Notes: a model not told the origin generated them from the sequence alone. Counted from the first letter of the stretch, positions 1 through 11,815 are shown. The stretch: DNA of 64,000 nt from Annona cherimola (GCA_030490835.1 CM059973.1:48984008-49048007), one strand, 5' to 3'. Numbers and translations: made by a program.

Positions 1-49
1 ATACTTGCGTTGAAACTAGCATTTTAATAGACATATACGTAGCTCGTCA
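1..49 (+). repeat. 3' tip of an Athila-type LTR
   Basis: The first 49 bases match the 3' end of the LTRs of Athila element B (27776-29396 and 38088-39597, there on the minus strand): a run ending in GCTCGTCA, preceded by an ATTTTAAT-type stretch and ACTTGCGTT. Here it is in plus orientation and ends with the canonical CA at 49. The next base already belongs to the 3' ORF of Athila A in opposite orientation, so this is the edge of a separate insertion into A. The rest lies outside the window. Confidence 0.75.
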
Positions 50-394
50 AGCGTCTCATAGAAAGCGTTAATTGCTTTGGGGTGAAACGGGACTATCTTG
101 CCGTGGACTTTGACTCTGCCTTGATCATGCTCCACCGCATTGGTGTAGAACTCCTTTACCACAGGTACAATAGCCGGTTGTGGTTGAGCCATAAACTTTT
201 TCCAACCCAAGGCATTGAGGTCATTGATGAAATCATCAGAGAACGAGTCGATTTTGATCCCCCTCTCAGGAATCAAGTGTTGTTTCTGCAGGGAGTCCGT
301 ATACTGCTTAAAAGCCTAAGCCGAAACGAAGCGGTTTGCATCAAAATCGACGAGGTCTTGGATTTTCTTCCTTTTGGCAGAAGATGAAGATGTC
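50..394 (-). pseudogene. Athila A 3' ORF (env position), 5' part only
   Basis: This is the start of the ORF that lies after integrase in Athila elements and carries what I recognise as the putative plant transposon protein domain (Transposase_32-like). Translation from the ATG at 394 gives a Ser-rich start and a basic KRKK stretch, then the block around PERGIKI and FYTNAVEHDQGRVKV, which aligns with the intact copy at 30742-31614. An in-frame TAG at about residue 25 stands where the intact copy has CAG. The reading stops being homologous at position 50, where a foreign LTR tip begins. The function of this protein is not established; an envelope-like role has been proposed for ORFs at this position. 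Confidence 0.75.
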
Positions 395-1393
395 ATATCT
401 CCAAGATGATCAAACAACCCACCAAGACAGCAATCCATAATCAATTTCAATCAATCTCCACGCCAACTCTAAACCAAACTTCAAATAACCCTTCCAATCA
501 CAAAATCTCAATCCCAAAGAACCAAATTTGCATTCAACCAACACAAGGAATCCACAATATAAAGAATAGCAATCCAACCAAAGATTAGGAGATGTTACCT
601 AATTGCTTGCTTGGAAACTGTGAATGTTGCGGGCTGTCTGCACTGGCGCCGGGGCGCGGATGGGTGGTGCCTCGGCACCGATCGGCTATCTTTGAAAATC
701 CGACGCCGGCCGAAAATGGGGAAGAGAATAGGTGATGAAATGAAAGAAAATGAAGGGGAAATGGAGAGTGAATGTAGGGTAGGAATGGGGCTTAGGTTTG
801 GAGATGTAGAGGCTCGATTTGGGTGGATTGGAGTGGAATTTAGAAATGGGGAAGAGATGGAAATGGAATGGAAGAGAAGATGATGAAATGGAGATGAGAT
901 TGGGAAAGAAATGGGAGATTAATGGAGTTGGAATGGAGTAGAATGGATTTGCTAGGGCATGGAGAGGAAGGAGGAGAAAAACGGCGTTGAGGCTTGGGGT
1001 TAGGGTTTTAACCCTAACCCGAGCTTTATAAACTCATCCGGGTCGCGCTGTCCACGAATCGGCACCAAGGCGCTGATGTTGCGGCACCTAGGCGCCACTA
1101 GCAAGCTCCGTAAAATCCGGGATCCTCATCACTGCGCCTCGGCACCGTGTTGGGACGTCGCGGCGCCACTGCTCTTCAGTTGACTTTCTGAATTTGGCCC
1201 CCAAATTACTTCCTTGCTTACCCATAACTTGAACATTGGTGCGTGGAGGGAATTCATAAGGCTTTCCTTGCTCGACATCCATGATCTTGAGCTCCAAAGA
1301 GAAATCCTACACATGAACAAAATTAGAAATGAGTAATGAGTTGCCTCCCATTCAGCGCTAAGTTTAACGTCCTCAGTCCGACATTCCATCTAT
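395..1393 (-). other. Athila A spacer between integrase and 3' ORF
   Basis: About 1 kb with no credible gene. It parallels 31615-32600 in element B. It contains purine-rich runs on the plus strand (GGAAATGG-type, about 720-960), several copies of a degenerate GGCGCCTAGGCGCC palindrome (about 640-680 and 1060-1160), and a TATA-like site next to a telobox palindrome, listed separately. Confidence 0.6.
997..1032 (-). promoter_or_regulatory. candidate internal promoter of the 3' ORF (TATA plus telobox palindrome)
   Basis: On the minus strand TTTATAAAG (1032-1024) is followed after four bases by an inverted telobox. The arms GGGTTAGGGTT (997-1007) and AACCCTAACCC (1010-1020) are perfect reverse complements around TT. 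The next credible ATG on this strand is at 394. Element B has the corresponding arrangement (CCTTATAAGG at 32247-32256 with a degenerate telobox), so the layout is shared by two copies. Promoter activity is inference. Confidence 0.4.
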
Positions 1394-2760
1394 CTATGGA
1401 TTTGTCAATACCATCACCTCCTTGCAACGCTGCAGATCGTCCCCTATATAATGCTTTAAACGCTGCCCATTCACAACAAAATTTCTACCTGACGTTTCAT
1501 TGAGCACTTCCACTGCCCCGTGTTCAGTTTCTTTTAACACAATAAATGGTCCAGACCATCGCGACTTGAATTTTCTTGAAAACAGCTTCAATCTGGAATT
1601 GAAAAGCAAGACTTTTTGGCTTGGCTTGAATTTCCTTGGCAGGATCTTTTTATCATGCCATTTCTTCACTTTCTCCTTGTAAATTTTAACATTTTCATAA
1701 GCCTGCATTATGAATTCATCTAACTCATTAAGTTGCAACAGTCGACGGTCACCAGCTTGTTGCATGTCCAGGTTTAGCTTCTTAATTGCCCAATAGGCGT
1801 TATGCTCCAACTCAAGTGGCAAATGGCAAGCTTTTTCGTAAACCAGCTGGTAGGGAGACATTCCAAATTGAGTTTTGTAAGCAGTTCAATATGCCCCTAA
1901 TGCGTCATCCAATTTGAGAGACCAATCCTTGCGAGATGACCCAATTGTTTTCTCCGAAATTTGTTTCAGTTCTTTGTTGGCCAACTCGACTTGTCCATTG
2001 GCTTGAGGATGATATACTGTTGTCACCCTATGGCATAATCCATATTTGGTCAAGATCGCCATGAACTGCCTGTTACAGAAGTGTGACCCGCCATAACTAA
2101 TAATCACCCGCGAAGTTCCGAAACGAGTAAAGATATTCTTCTTTATAAACTTAAGAACCGTTTTAGCATCACCCGCTGGAGTTGGTATGGCTTCAACCCA
2201 TTTGGATATGTAATCAACTACTACCAAAATGTATTGATTGCCAAAAGAGGGATGAAGGGTCCCATGAAGTCGATACCCCATACATCAAATATTTCAACTT
2301 CAATGACATTAGTGAGCGGCATTTCATGTCTCTTTGAGATCTTACTCGTACGCTGGCATTGATCTCACCTTTTGACATATAGATGAGCATCTTTAAATAA
2401 AGATGGCCAATAAAACCCCGATTGGAGTACTTTTGCTGCACTTTTGTCTCCCTGGAAGTGACCCCATATGGTGATGAATGGCAGTTTTGCAGTACTGGTT
2501 CCCTTTCACATTCTAGAATGCATCTCCTGTATAGCTGATCTGGGCATTGTTTGAACAAAAATGGCTCATCCTAGAAATAATATTTCACGTCATGGAGAAA
2601 TTTCTTCCTTTGATGTGAATTCATCTCCGGAGGCAATATTCCACTAACAATATAGTTTATGAAATCTGCATACCATGGTGGACTGCCTTGAGAAATTGAG
2701 AATAACTGCTCATCCGGGAACACTTCTTGGATTTGTTCCGTGTCTTGGAACTGCTGGCTT
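1394..2760 (-). pseudogene. Athila A integrase (broken)
   Basis: Remnant of a DDE integrase, which would insert the element's cDNA into the chromosome. Seen in order: part of the N-terminal zinc region (about 2560-2450), the core with WVEAIPTPAGDAKT and [16 protein letters not shown] (2281-1886), and a C-terminal part ending near 1394. The second catalytic Asp is lost: the motif reads IISYGGSHF where element B has ISDGGSHF. The glutamate in QVELANKE remains. A frame change near 2270 and a stop at about 1890 split the ORF. Inactive as it stands. Confidence 0.85.
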
Positions 2761-3135
2761 CTTTTGAGGCGAGATAAGTGGTCGACAACTTGATTTTTAG
2801 CTCCATTCCGATCTTTAATTTCAAGGTCAAACTCTTGTAGCAATAAGACCCATCGGATCAAGCGTGGCTTTGCATCTTTCTTCTCGATCAGATACTTAAT
2901 TGTAGAGTGATCTGTATATACGATCACCTTGGTCCCTACCAGATACACTCTGAACTTGTCGAATGCAAACACCACTGCCAGTAACTCCTTTTTCTGTAGT
3001 TGTGTAATTCAGTTGTGGCTCATTTAAGGTTTTGCTGGCATAATAAATGGAGTGAAATACTTTATTCTTCCTCTGGCCCAACACTGCTCCCACTACGAAT
3101 TTGCTTGCATTGCATATTAATTCAAATGGGAGATT
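2761..3135 (-). pseudogene. Athila A RNase H domain (broken)
   Basis: RNase H and connection region following RT in the pol polyprotein; it would remove the RNA strand during reverse transcription. Recognised by [28 protein letters not shown] and [15 protein letters not shown]. The usual first catalytic aspartate (CDAS) reads CNAS here, and the next acidic position is also changed (SK). A frameshift near 3000 separates the two halves. Non-functional. Confidence 0.85.
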
Positions 3136-3914
3136 CCATTCGAGAGAAATAATAATTGGCGCTGATACCAATCTCTTTTTCATTTCATTGAATGATTGCA
3201 TGCACTCCTTATCGAACTCGAATGGCACGTCCTTTTCTAGCAGTGTACATAACGGCTTGGCGATTTTTGAGAAGTCTTTAATAAATCTTCTGCAGAACCC
3301 CGCATGCCCTAGAAAGCTACGAATGCCTTTTACTGATGTGGGAGGAGGAAGTTTCTCGATTGTCTCAATTTTTGCTTTGTCGACTTCTATTCCTTGTTTA
3401 GAAACCCGGTGCCCGAGTACTATACCCTCTTTTACCATAAAGTGACATTTTTCCCAGTTGAGAACCAAGTTTGTGCCTTTGTAACGCTAAAGCATTTTGG
3501 ATAGATTTACGAGACAATCATCATCGGAATTCCTAAATACGGAGAAGTCGTCCATAAATACCTCTAGAAAGTCTTCCACCATATCAGTAAAAATAACCAT
3601 CATACAACGCTGGAATGTGGTTGGTGCGTCGCATAGGCCAAATGTCATTCGCCTGAATGCGAATGTGCCGTATGGACATGTGAATGTGGTCATCTCTTGG
3701 TCCTCAGGTGCGATCATGATATGGTGGTAGCCTGAATACCCATCTAGAAAGCAATAAAATTTTCGACCCGCCAACCTATTAAGCATCTGGTCGATGAACA
3801 GGAGTGGGAAGTGATCCTTCTTGGTGGCTTTGTTCAGCTTCCAGTAGTCCATACAAACTCTTCAACCTGTAACTGTCCTACTTGGAATCAATTCATTGTT
3901 AACGCCGTCATTTG
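3136..3914 (-). pseudogene. Athila A reverse transcriptase (broken, 5' truncated)
   Basis: Reverse transcriptase of the Athila lineage. Visible blocks are MDYWKLNKATKKDHFPL, FCFLDGYSGY-type fingers, TTFTCPYGTFAFRRM, and the catalytic FMDD box (VFMDDFSVF), which Athila elements use in place of YMDD. The thumb block VSKQGIEVDKAKIETI follows. A TAG at about 3487 stands where related copies have CAG. The N-terminal palm and all upstream parts are missing, because homology ends at the inverted junction with P near 3914. Confidence 0.9.
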
Positions 3915-4007
3915 AAATTCTTAGCCACTGCTAGACCCATCATAGACGTCAAGAATGGTCAACTCTCACTGACAGTTGGAGATGAAAAAGTCGAATTGAA
4001 CCTTTCT
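3915..4007 (+). pseudogene. Athila P protease end, first segment (continues at 8796)
   Basis: Reads FLATARPIIDVKNGQLSL and then TVGDEKVELNL, the conserved block that closes the Athila aspartic protease region (the family pattern is [13 protein letters not shown]). The catalytic DLGA motif would lie upstream and is absent. The frame resumes at 8796 with EATKHPSTDNS and an acidic stretch. The upstream boundary is the inverted junction with A. Confidence 0.8.
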
Positions 4008-7000
4008 CGTGGCGCCTCCAACTCGATACGTCACACAAGCCTTACTCCAAGATCATGTTGATTGGTAAATGTGAATTAGGATTGTTGCCCTAATCACATG
4101 GCGGGTTCTTAATTGGATCTCGTCCAATTTTTTTTTCGTTTTATTCCTTTTCCTTCATCATTTCATTTTTTTACATTTCACTCCATTCATAAGCAACGAT
4201 ACTCTTGTGAATTGTTGCACTTAGTATTTTAAAAATACCATTTAGTTCCCCTTTTATCCTTATACTTGTTCATAATCTTACAACCTGATAGTTGTAATTA
4301 ACTACATATATCGTTCATAACTTTCATCTTGTTTTCTTACATCATCGATTTTGTCAACTTGGTCATGCCATAATCATATAAAATATATTTATAATCAAAT
4401 ATTTAACATATATACTTGTATACATACATTAAATCATCAATCCACATAGCCTTTAGAACTATCATCATGTTCACATACGTTAACATGCCTTAAACATTCC
4501 AGTCATACCACTCCATACATCATAGCTAATCATTTTAGCACTCATATGAATACCATCTCATACCTTTCTTCAAATGCTCAGGTTCTCCACCTTTTGAGCT
4601 TCCATGTACCTGCCTAAGGTTTGGAAAAATAAATCGTGAGCGATGACTCAGTAAGCAAGCATTTTGTCTTTAGGCAAGCACTTTCCTTTAAAATATTTTC
4701 ATAAACATCTTTTCATATAAACCTTTTGTATGCTACGTCTGGGCTTTTCAAAGGCGATGCATATGTGAATAACCTTTTTAGGTAATTCCTTTTGTTCTTA
4801 AATGGACGTTTTTCTGTCCCAAATCATTTATCACATAAACCCATTTTGCCAATGGACTTTTTTGTCCTAAAAATATTTTTTCTTGTAAATCATTTTTCGT
4901 AATCCAAATTTGGGGCTTATTTAAATCAAATAAGGCATATGCACGTAATCCATTTTCATGAATGCATTTGCATAAAAAAAATTTCATCTCAACCTTGATA
5001 TTTACGCTTTTGTGTAAAACACTCTATTTTTAGGGTAAATTTTTTGTATTGGCTCATAAAATCCTATTGAGGGTAATCTTTTTGCATAAATAATTTCATA
5101 TCCTAGTTTTCTAGGTTTTTCAAAACAAAACATATGCAAATGCATTTCTCCCCATCCAGTAGTGACACTTACCAAGTGATCATTCTACCTTCTTGATGAG
5201 AATCCATCATATAACAACACGCTAGCCAGGCGGTTGTTCTGTAAACCTGCTCCTATCTCAGGGAGAACGCCGCTGGCCTCCTGTCATCCCTTAGCGACTT
5301 GACCAAATGTAAAGTAGGCCTCGGTCCATCTCCAACCGTCTCTACAATTGACCTATCCATTGTTCTGGTGCACCGTACATCATCATCATAGATGTCCACA
5401 TGCTAGCATGATTTCACGAAACATCATGGACCGCAGTCCTTTTAAACCATCTTGAAAAGTAGGCACACCCACTTTAACATGTTTGAAATCTAATTTTAGG
5501 ATGACCACCTTTAAATACTTTTAGAAATATTTACGTAAAACATTTTGATAAGTATTTGAAATGTTTGAGAAAGTAATCTTTTCTAAAAATGTTGCTTGTA
5601 ATAAATCTTAAAATTATCATGATAAAGGATTTCAAAGCATTTCAATATACAAAGAGAGAAAGCTCTTCTCACTAACCTTTTCTTTATTTCTTTTTTAGGG
5701 GCTTTTAGCACACCAAGGACATGCAATTGCATCATCCTCCTTGATTCACCCTAGAATCATATACTTGTCCACATGTCATTCTTATCCTTTTTTTAGGTAA
5801 GGAAGAGCTATTTAGCAAAACCGAAATCAATTCATTTTATGAAATTAACTTATCGAGTTGGCCACCCTTAAATCCTCTTTAGAACACTCTTGTAAATATT
5901 TTCAAGGCATTTTCAAAGTATTTTCCTAATTAAAGAAAATTAAAACTTTTCTAGTAAACCATTTCAAATAATTGGACCATTTTCCAATCATTGTTTATTT
6001 TCAAGTGTCATTCAAGACGTAAATAATTTCTCTTTATAAATCAAATATATTTTTCTTTTCTTGCATAAATATACTTATTTTTCACAAAATCTCATGGAAG
6101 TAAACTCAAAACTTATTTGCAAGTATTTCTTTGTGAAACAGTCAAAACTCTTTTTTTCATAAAATCCATTGGAAATAACATCTTAAAGAATGTGCTTACT
6201 TGTAAGGAATTCTTAAATTCATCAACATAAAACATTTCCAATCATTGCAACACTTGAAAGCACTTGAGACATTTCCAAACATCAACACTTGCTTATAATG
6301 AAGCAATCGTTGAGACATTTCATTAAAAGCATAGTTTTCAAGACTTATGCTTGCCCACTTGTAAGAAATTCGTAAAAGCATAAACATAAAAAACTTTTAA
6401 TCATTTCAACAAATAGGAGGAAATCAATATTTTGAAAAGTTTGCTTGCTTACCTGAGATAGCTTCAATCCCTTCCCTTCATCCTTTTCTTTGCCTTTGCC
6501 TAGATAAAAGAAAATAACATTTCATTTATATTCATAAATTTCAAATGCTTGCATCCCTTAGGGTTTTTCAATCCTTATGAATCCATTTGGATTTACATCA
6601 AACTAGCTTAACCCACTTGTCTTTCAAATTGGGTGTTAATCTTCCAATTCCCACATCAGTTTGACAGGTGACTCAATTATGACCATTATTCCCATTTTGA
6701 CACCCTTATTTAGGGTAAGTTTTCAAGCTCATCATATGGAAGTTTAACACTTCCTACTTATCATTTAACACCCATACTTGCATTTCACATTAGTGCTCAT
6801 TCAAGGCACCTATTTATGAGTTGTGGCTACTAATTTCAATCCCAAATTTTTGCGATTCCATAATTTTCTCAAAACAGCCTCCTCTTTTCTCATTTTTCTA
6901 TGTTTTCATTTCATTTTTACATTTTAGCAAGTCATATTTGGTCATTTCCCATTCTTGCCTTTCATACCCTTCATGTGCACTCTCTTAGTCACACATACAT

Positions 7001-8795
7001 TATGTATTAATCAAGTTTATATAAAACAACACCTTGCCCTTCATTTTTGCCTAATTTAGACACTTATTTTGTACATAATTTAGGGTATATTCATGGAATT
7101 AAAACCCTTAAATCAAGTTGCTCCAAAACAGCAACTTTCTTTCCAATTTTCTCTCCTTTGAACGTGCACATCAACATGTTCATACAAAATAGATTTTTAT
7201 CTTTTAATTTCCACCATTTGGACGTCCCATCTTGCTCCATATTTAGGGTATTTAATCACCCACATCTCATGTTGCTTGAGTCATGCATCATTTCTACCCT
7301 ATTAGAATGAAAATTTTCACTTAGTTGTTAAACCAAAGTTCCACCCATCTAAGGTCCATCAAACATGCTTGGTTTAACATATATTAAACATGAAAATTAT
7401 TCACCTAATCCATTCATATAACATGCTCAAAACAGCAACTTAAATCTGAAATTAATCAAAATTTCAGCTTGGTTATCATGTGCATATGAACCCTATTTCA
7501 TCCATAGCCTTTATCGAATGCTTGAATTAAGTCTCCTAATTTATTTGGCATTCAATAATCCTATCAAAGGCTTCATACCTCATCATTTAGGGTTCATAAT
7601 GATTCAATTTTATGAACCATGAATTGAGCTAGAAAACTTAAGATTTATCAAACCAAAGTTGATTTAAGACCTACTTGAAGTTGTTAGGTTTGCCTCCTCT
7701 TTGCTCAATCTTGGTTGCTCATCTTCTTCCCTTCCTTCTTCTCCTCTTTTCTTCACCCTGTTTCCTCCTTGCTTGGCTGTCCAACCTATTGGACCTTTTC
7801 CTCCTTTCTTCCAACTTGCCGTCCAAGAAAATGGACATGTAGTTGCCCTCTCTTCTCCTTTTATTTTGCTGAATTTCCACCCCTTAATTCCACCTCATTT
7901 TTGAGGTTTTAAATAATGGAATTACACACTAAATTTCTGCCCAAGTAAGCCCATTAGAACGTCCCTTTTTCCATGCATTTCCATCTTAAAAATTACAAAA
8001 ATTTGTTCCCAAAAATCCGCCCCTTGATCACGTTGAGTGGAGGTTGCAAAAGTCAAGTTTGACACCTTTTTGGTTCACTTAATTTCTCTCAACCAATCCT
8101 TGTTTGACACATGTCCCATTTGCTTTTCAAAGGTCAACTTTTCACTTATTTGGTTGACTTTAAATCTTGCTCAATGAATCCTACATTGACATGTGTCACT
8201 TATTATTTTTGTTTTATTAATGGCATGTCACTTTTCATGAGCAAAAGTCAAACAGTTTTTTCCTTATGTAATTAAGTAATTTTTCATGATATTTAGCTTA
8301 ATCAAATCCATCTATATGATAGAACGCCTTGTTTTATCCGTTCATAAAAATTTTCACCTCAAAATGACATTTCTAGTGTAAGTTATGGTCATTTGAAAAT
8401 GCCTCTTGCATTTTGATGAAATTAAATAATTATTATCATAATCCATATAATTCACGAGGTAGAGCATGTCAACATGTACTTACCTTTCAAATTTCACATC
8501 AATCCGCCTTATGGGCGTCAAATTATGAATTTTCCAAGTAATACCCTAATTTATCCCATCATTATCATCAACTAAATCATAATTAATGGGATTAAAAATA
8601 TGCCAAATCATCATTTTCATACCTCATTTTGTCTTTTTATGCACGTTACCCCAAATTGCGCAAAGGTGGTTAACTAACTACCATACTTAGCCATTAGCCC
8701 TAATCTCATTCATTCACTTAAATCATACCATTAATTACTCTTGAATACCTAGATTACATTTATGGATCTCGAAATGTTCTAGGTATCACATTTCT
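4003..8795 (-). mobile_element. solo LTR1 of a very-long-LTR family, with TSD
   Basis: The LTR occupies 4008-8790 (4783 bp, minus orientation). It begins TGTGATACC (8790 leftward) and ends GGCGCCAC (near 4008). It is flanked by a perfect 5-bp duplication TTTCT (4003-4007 and 8791-8795) and splits a protease frame of Athila P that rejoins when it is removed. It has no internal region, so it is a solo LTR left by recombination. Related copies are LTR2, C, H1 and H2. Inside, on the minus strand, are a donor-like GTAGGT at 7674, a TTAG acceptor-like block at 4614, the conserved CTCCC/GGGAG block (about 5250-5290) and the GGACAT hairpin array (about 4760-5060). Confidence 0.93.
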
Positions 8796-9329
8796 GAAGC
8801 AACAAAGCACCCATCGACCGATAACTCCTGCTTGCGAGCCGACGTCATCGAACCTTTGCCGATTGAAGAAAAAGATGACCTGATAGAGGTATGTATTATT
8901 CAGGGTGCAACTATTGAAAATGATAACTCTGAACTTTTGCTTGTGCAGCTCTCTTAGATGGAAACCCTCCTATCTCACCTGCTTCCATCTCAACTCCTAA
9001 GAAACTGGACATGGACGTCAATTCTTTGACCTCAAGAAAATCAAAGGAAGAAGCACCAAAAGTAGAACTCAAACCTCTTCCTAAAAAATCTCAGGCATGC
9101 ATTTCTTAGCCCAAATGCTACTTATCCTGTTATAATCGTTGCAAATATTTCTGAATCTCAATCTAATGAACTATTAACTAAACTAAGAAAACATAGGAAC
9201 TCAACTGGCTACTGCATTAATGACCTATCTGGTATTAACCCTTCTCTATGCATGCATAGGACTCTTATGGAGGACAATTGCAGGACAAGCATTGAACCTC
9301 AAAAGCTTCTGAATCCAAACATGAAAGAA
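8796..9329 (+). pseudogene. Athila P protease-RT linker
   Basis: Continuation of the P polyprotein after LTR1: EATKHPSTDNSCLRADV and an acidic segment, then (with frameshifts near 8955 and 9110) a segment with ELKPLPK, HRNSTGYCINDLSGINPS and CMHR, typical of the linker between Athila protease and RT. Several stops interrupt it. No catalytic residues are expected in this part. Confidence 0.7.
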
Positions 9330-10235
9330 GTGGTAACAAAAAGGAAAATTTAAAATTTCTTGCTGCCGGAATCATTTACACTATTTTTTATAGCAGTTAG
9401 GTAATCCCAGTACATGTGGTACCCAAGAAAGGTGATATGACTATCGTGAAAAGTGATAAAAATGAACTTATACCAACTAGGACAGTCAAGGGTTGGCGAA
9501 TGTGCATCAATTATCACAAACTGAACATTGCCACCCGAAAGGACCATTTTCCTTTGCCTTTCATTGATCAAATGCTTGAACAACTTGCCAATCACTCTTA
9601 CTTTTGCTATTTAAATGGTTACTCCAATTACTTTCAGAATCCTATTCAACCACAGGATCAAGAGAAAACTACTTTCACCTGTCCATTCGACACTTTTACA
9701 TATAAACGCATGCCTTTTGGTCTTTATAATGCACCTGCCACTTTTCAATGATGCATAATGGTCATATTTTCTAATTATATTGAAAACATAATCAAAGTAT
9801 TTATAGATGATTTTTTTGTTTATGGCTCTACTTTTGACTTGTGCTTATCTAACTCAACTAAGGTTTTACAGAGGTGCGAAGAAACCAACTTGGTTTTGAA
9901 TTGGGAAAAGTGTCATTTCATGGTACAGGAAGGAATTGTATTAGGGCATTTAGTTTTCAAGCAAAGGTATTGAAGTAGATGAGGCAAAAATAGAAGTCAT
10001 TGAAAAACTACCGCTACCTAATTCGGTCAAAGGAATTTGAAGTTTTTTAGGACACACTGGTTTCTATTGATGTTTTATTAAAGATTTTTCTAAAATTGAT
10101 AAACCATTGACTAAACTGCTAAATCAAGATGTAAAATTGAATTTTTTTTATGATTGTCTGAAGTCATTTTGTAGGTTAAAAGAAGCTTTGACCACTACCC
10201 CTATTATACAACCCCTTGACTGGAGCCAACCATTT
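9330..10235 (+). pseudogene. Athila P reverse transcriptase (broken)
   Basis: RT blocks in order: VPKKGDMTIVKSDKNELIP, GWRMCINYHKLNIATRKDHF, PFIDQMLEQL, TTFTCPFDTFTYKRMPFGL, the catalytic region VFIDDFFVYGS (FIDD), TNLVLNWEKCHFMV and IKDFSKIDKPL. A TGA after ATFQ (about 9749), a one-base shift near 9970 and further stops break the frame. It is clearly more diverged from A and B than those two are from each other, so it represents a different Athila subfamily. Confidence 0.9.
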
Positions 10236-10612
10236 GAGATCATGTGTGATGCAAGTGACCATGCAATTGGAGCAGTTCTAGGTCAATGGAAGGACAACAA
10301 GCCAGTGGTGATCTATTATGCAGGCAAACCCTGGATGATGCTCAAGTCAACTATGCAACCACTGAAAAGGAATTGCTAGCTGGTGTGTTCGTTATTGATA
10401 ATTTTTGTTCTTATCTTGTAGGGTCAAAGGTGATTGTCTATACAGACCATGCAGTCATTCACTATCTACTCACCAAGAAAGATGCCAAACCGAGGTTGAT
10501 TCGCTGGATTTTGTTATTACAAGAATTTGACCTTGAAATCCAAGACAAGAAAGGCATTGAGAATGTGTTAGCTGATCATCTATCTAGATTACCATCAACT
10601 GAGGAGACTGAC
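10236..10612 (+). pseudogene. Athila P RNase H domain
   Basis: Starts with [18 protein letters not shown], which keeps the first catalytic Asp, and continues after a frameshift near 10350 with [43 protein letters not shown] and VLADHLSRL. The domain order RT then RNase H follows the Athila pol. Stop at 10613. Confidence 0.9.
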
Positions 10613-11256
10613 TAACCAAAAATGAGCAGATTAATGAGGACTTTCCTTATGAGTGCCTGCTTGCACTCAAGGAAGCGTCAATGCCCTGGTATGGAGAAAT
10701 TGTTAATTACTTAGTCTGCAAAGAAATTCCACCCGATTTCAGCTATCAACAGAAAAAGAGATTCATGGCGATGTGAAATACTACATCTGGGAGGACCCGA
10801 ACCTTTACAAGAGATGCGGTGATGGTCTGATTCGTAGATGTGTACCAAACAAGGAAATCCAAAGCATTCTTCACCACTGCCACTCTTCACCCTATGGTGG
10901 ACACATGGGTCCTACCAAAACTGCAGCAGAAGTCCTGCAATCAGGTTTTTTCTGACCCACTTTGTTCAAAGGTGCTTGATCCTTTACACTAACTTGTGAT
11001 AGGTTCCAAAGAACAAGAAATATCTCAAAGAAAAATGAGATGCCACTCACAAACATTCTCAAGATCGAACTGTTCGATGTCTGGGGCATGGATTTCATGG
11101 GACCTTTCCCATCCTCATTCAACAACCAGTACATACTTCTTGCAGTCGACTATGTAACTAGATGGGTGGAGGTGATTGATTCTCCGACAAATGACTCATG
11201 GGTGGTTGCCGAATTCTTAAAACACAACATTTTTACCAGATTCAGCATACTACGAG
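10613..11256 (+). pseudogene. Athila P integrase, N-terminal half
   Basis: Integrase N-terminal zinc region (YYIWEDPNLYKRC, then [16 protein letters not shown]) followed, after stops near 10955 and a diverged stretch, by the first catalytic block DVWGMDFMGPFPSS and a VDYVTRWVEVI strand. The core is cut at 11256 by the start of LTR2, before the second Asp and the Glu. The missing half is not found on the far side of LTR2 at 21488. Confidence 0.85.
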
Positions 11257-11815
11257 TGTGATACCCAGAACAAATGTGACTCATATATGTAATCTAGGCA
11301 TGTAATTAGTGTTAATTATATGATTGAAGTGGACAAATAAAATTAGGGCAAATAACTAAGTAAGGTGGTTAAGTTAATCACTTGGCCCAATATGAGTTAA
11401 TGTGCTCAAAAAGGACAAAATAAGGTATGGAAATGATGATTTGGCATGATCTTTAATTCCATTAATTATGATTAAGTTGATGATAATTATGGGATTGATG
11501 TGGTTATTGTTAGAAAATTCACAACTTGACACCCATAAGGCGGATTAACGTGAAATTTCAAAGGTAAGCACAAGTTGACATGCTTTACCTCATGAATGGT
11601 ATGGATTATGTTAATCATGATTGAATTATGATGATAATGATTTAATTTTATCAAGTTCCATATGATATTTTCAAATGCCCATATCTTGATCTAGGATGAC
11701 CATTTTGAGATGAAAATTTCCATGAACGGCTAAAACAATGTGTTCTAACATATGAATGAATTTGATCAAGTTAAATATCATGGAAAATTTCTTAATCACA
11801 TAAGGACAAAATCAT

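Larger units (their letters stand above)
50..3914 (-). mobile_element. Athila-type (Ty3/gypsy) fragment A
   Basis: This is a decayed Athila-lineage element on the minus strand. From 5' (right) to 3' (left) it holds RT, RNase H, integrase, a roughly 1-kb spacer and the start of the 3' (env-position) ORF. It is close to element B at 27776-39597: the same domain order, the same spacer motifs and long stretches of near-identical protein. It lacks gag, protease and both LTRs. The left break is a plus-oriented LTR tip at 49. The right break (about 3914) is an inverted junction with Athila fragment P. Confidence 0.9.
3915..11256 (+). mobile_element. Athila-like fragment P, split by solo LTR1
   Basis: This is a second, more diverged Athila-lineage fragment, on the plus strand. 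It runs from the end of protease (3915-4007, continuing at 8796) through RT and RNase H into the integrase core, where LTR2 cuts it at 11256. Removing LTR1 (4008-8790) and one TTTCT copy restores a continuous protease-end reading frame, which shows the two parts were once contiguous. It has no LTRs or gag of its own here. Confidence 0.85.

Noticed and set aside
997..1020. interstitial telomere
   Set aside because: Only two telomere-like units per arm, in inverted orientation; better explained as a telobox palindrome.
7701..7912. two overlapping short Phe/Pro-rich frames in LTR1
   Set aside because: Opposite strand of the LTR leader; pyrimidine-rich low complexity.
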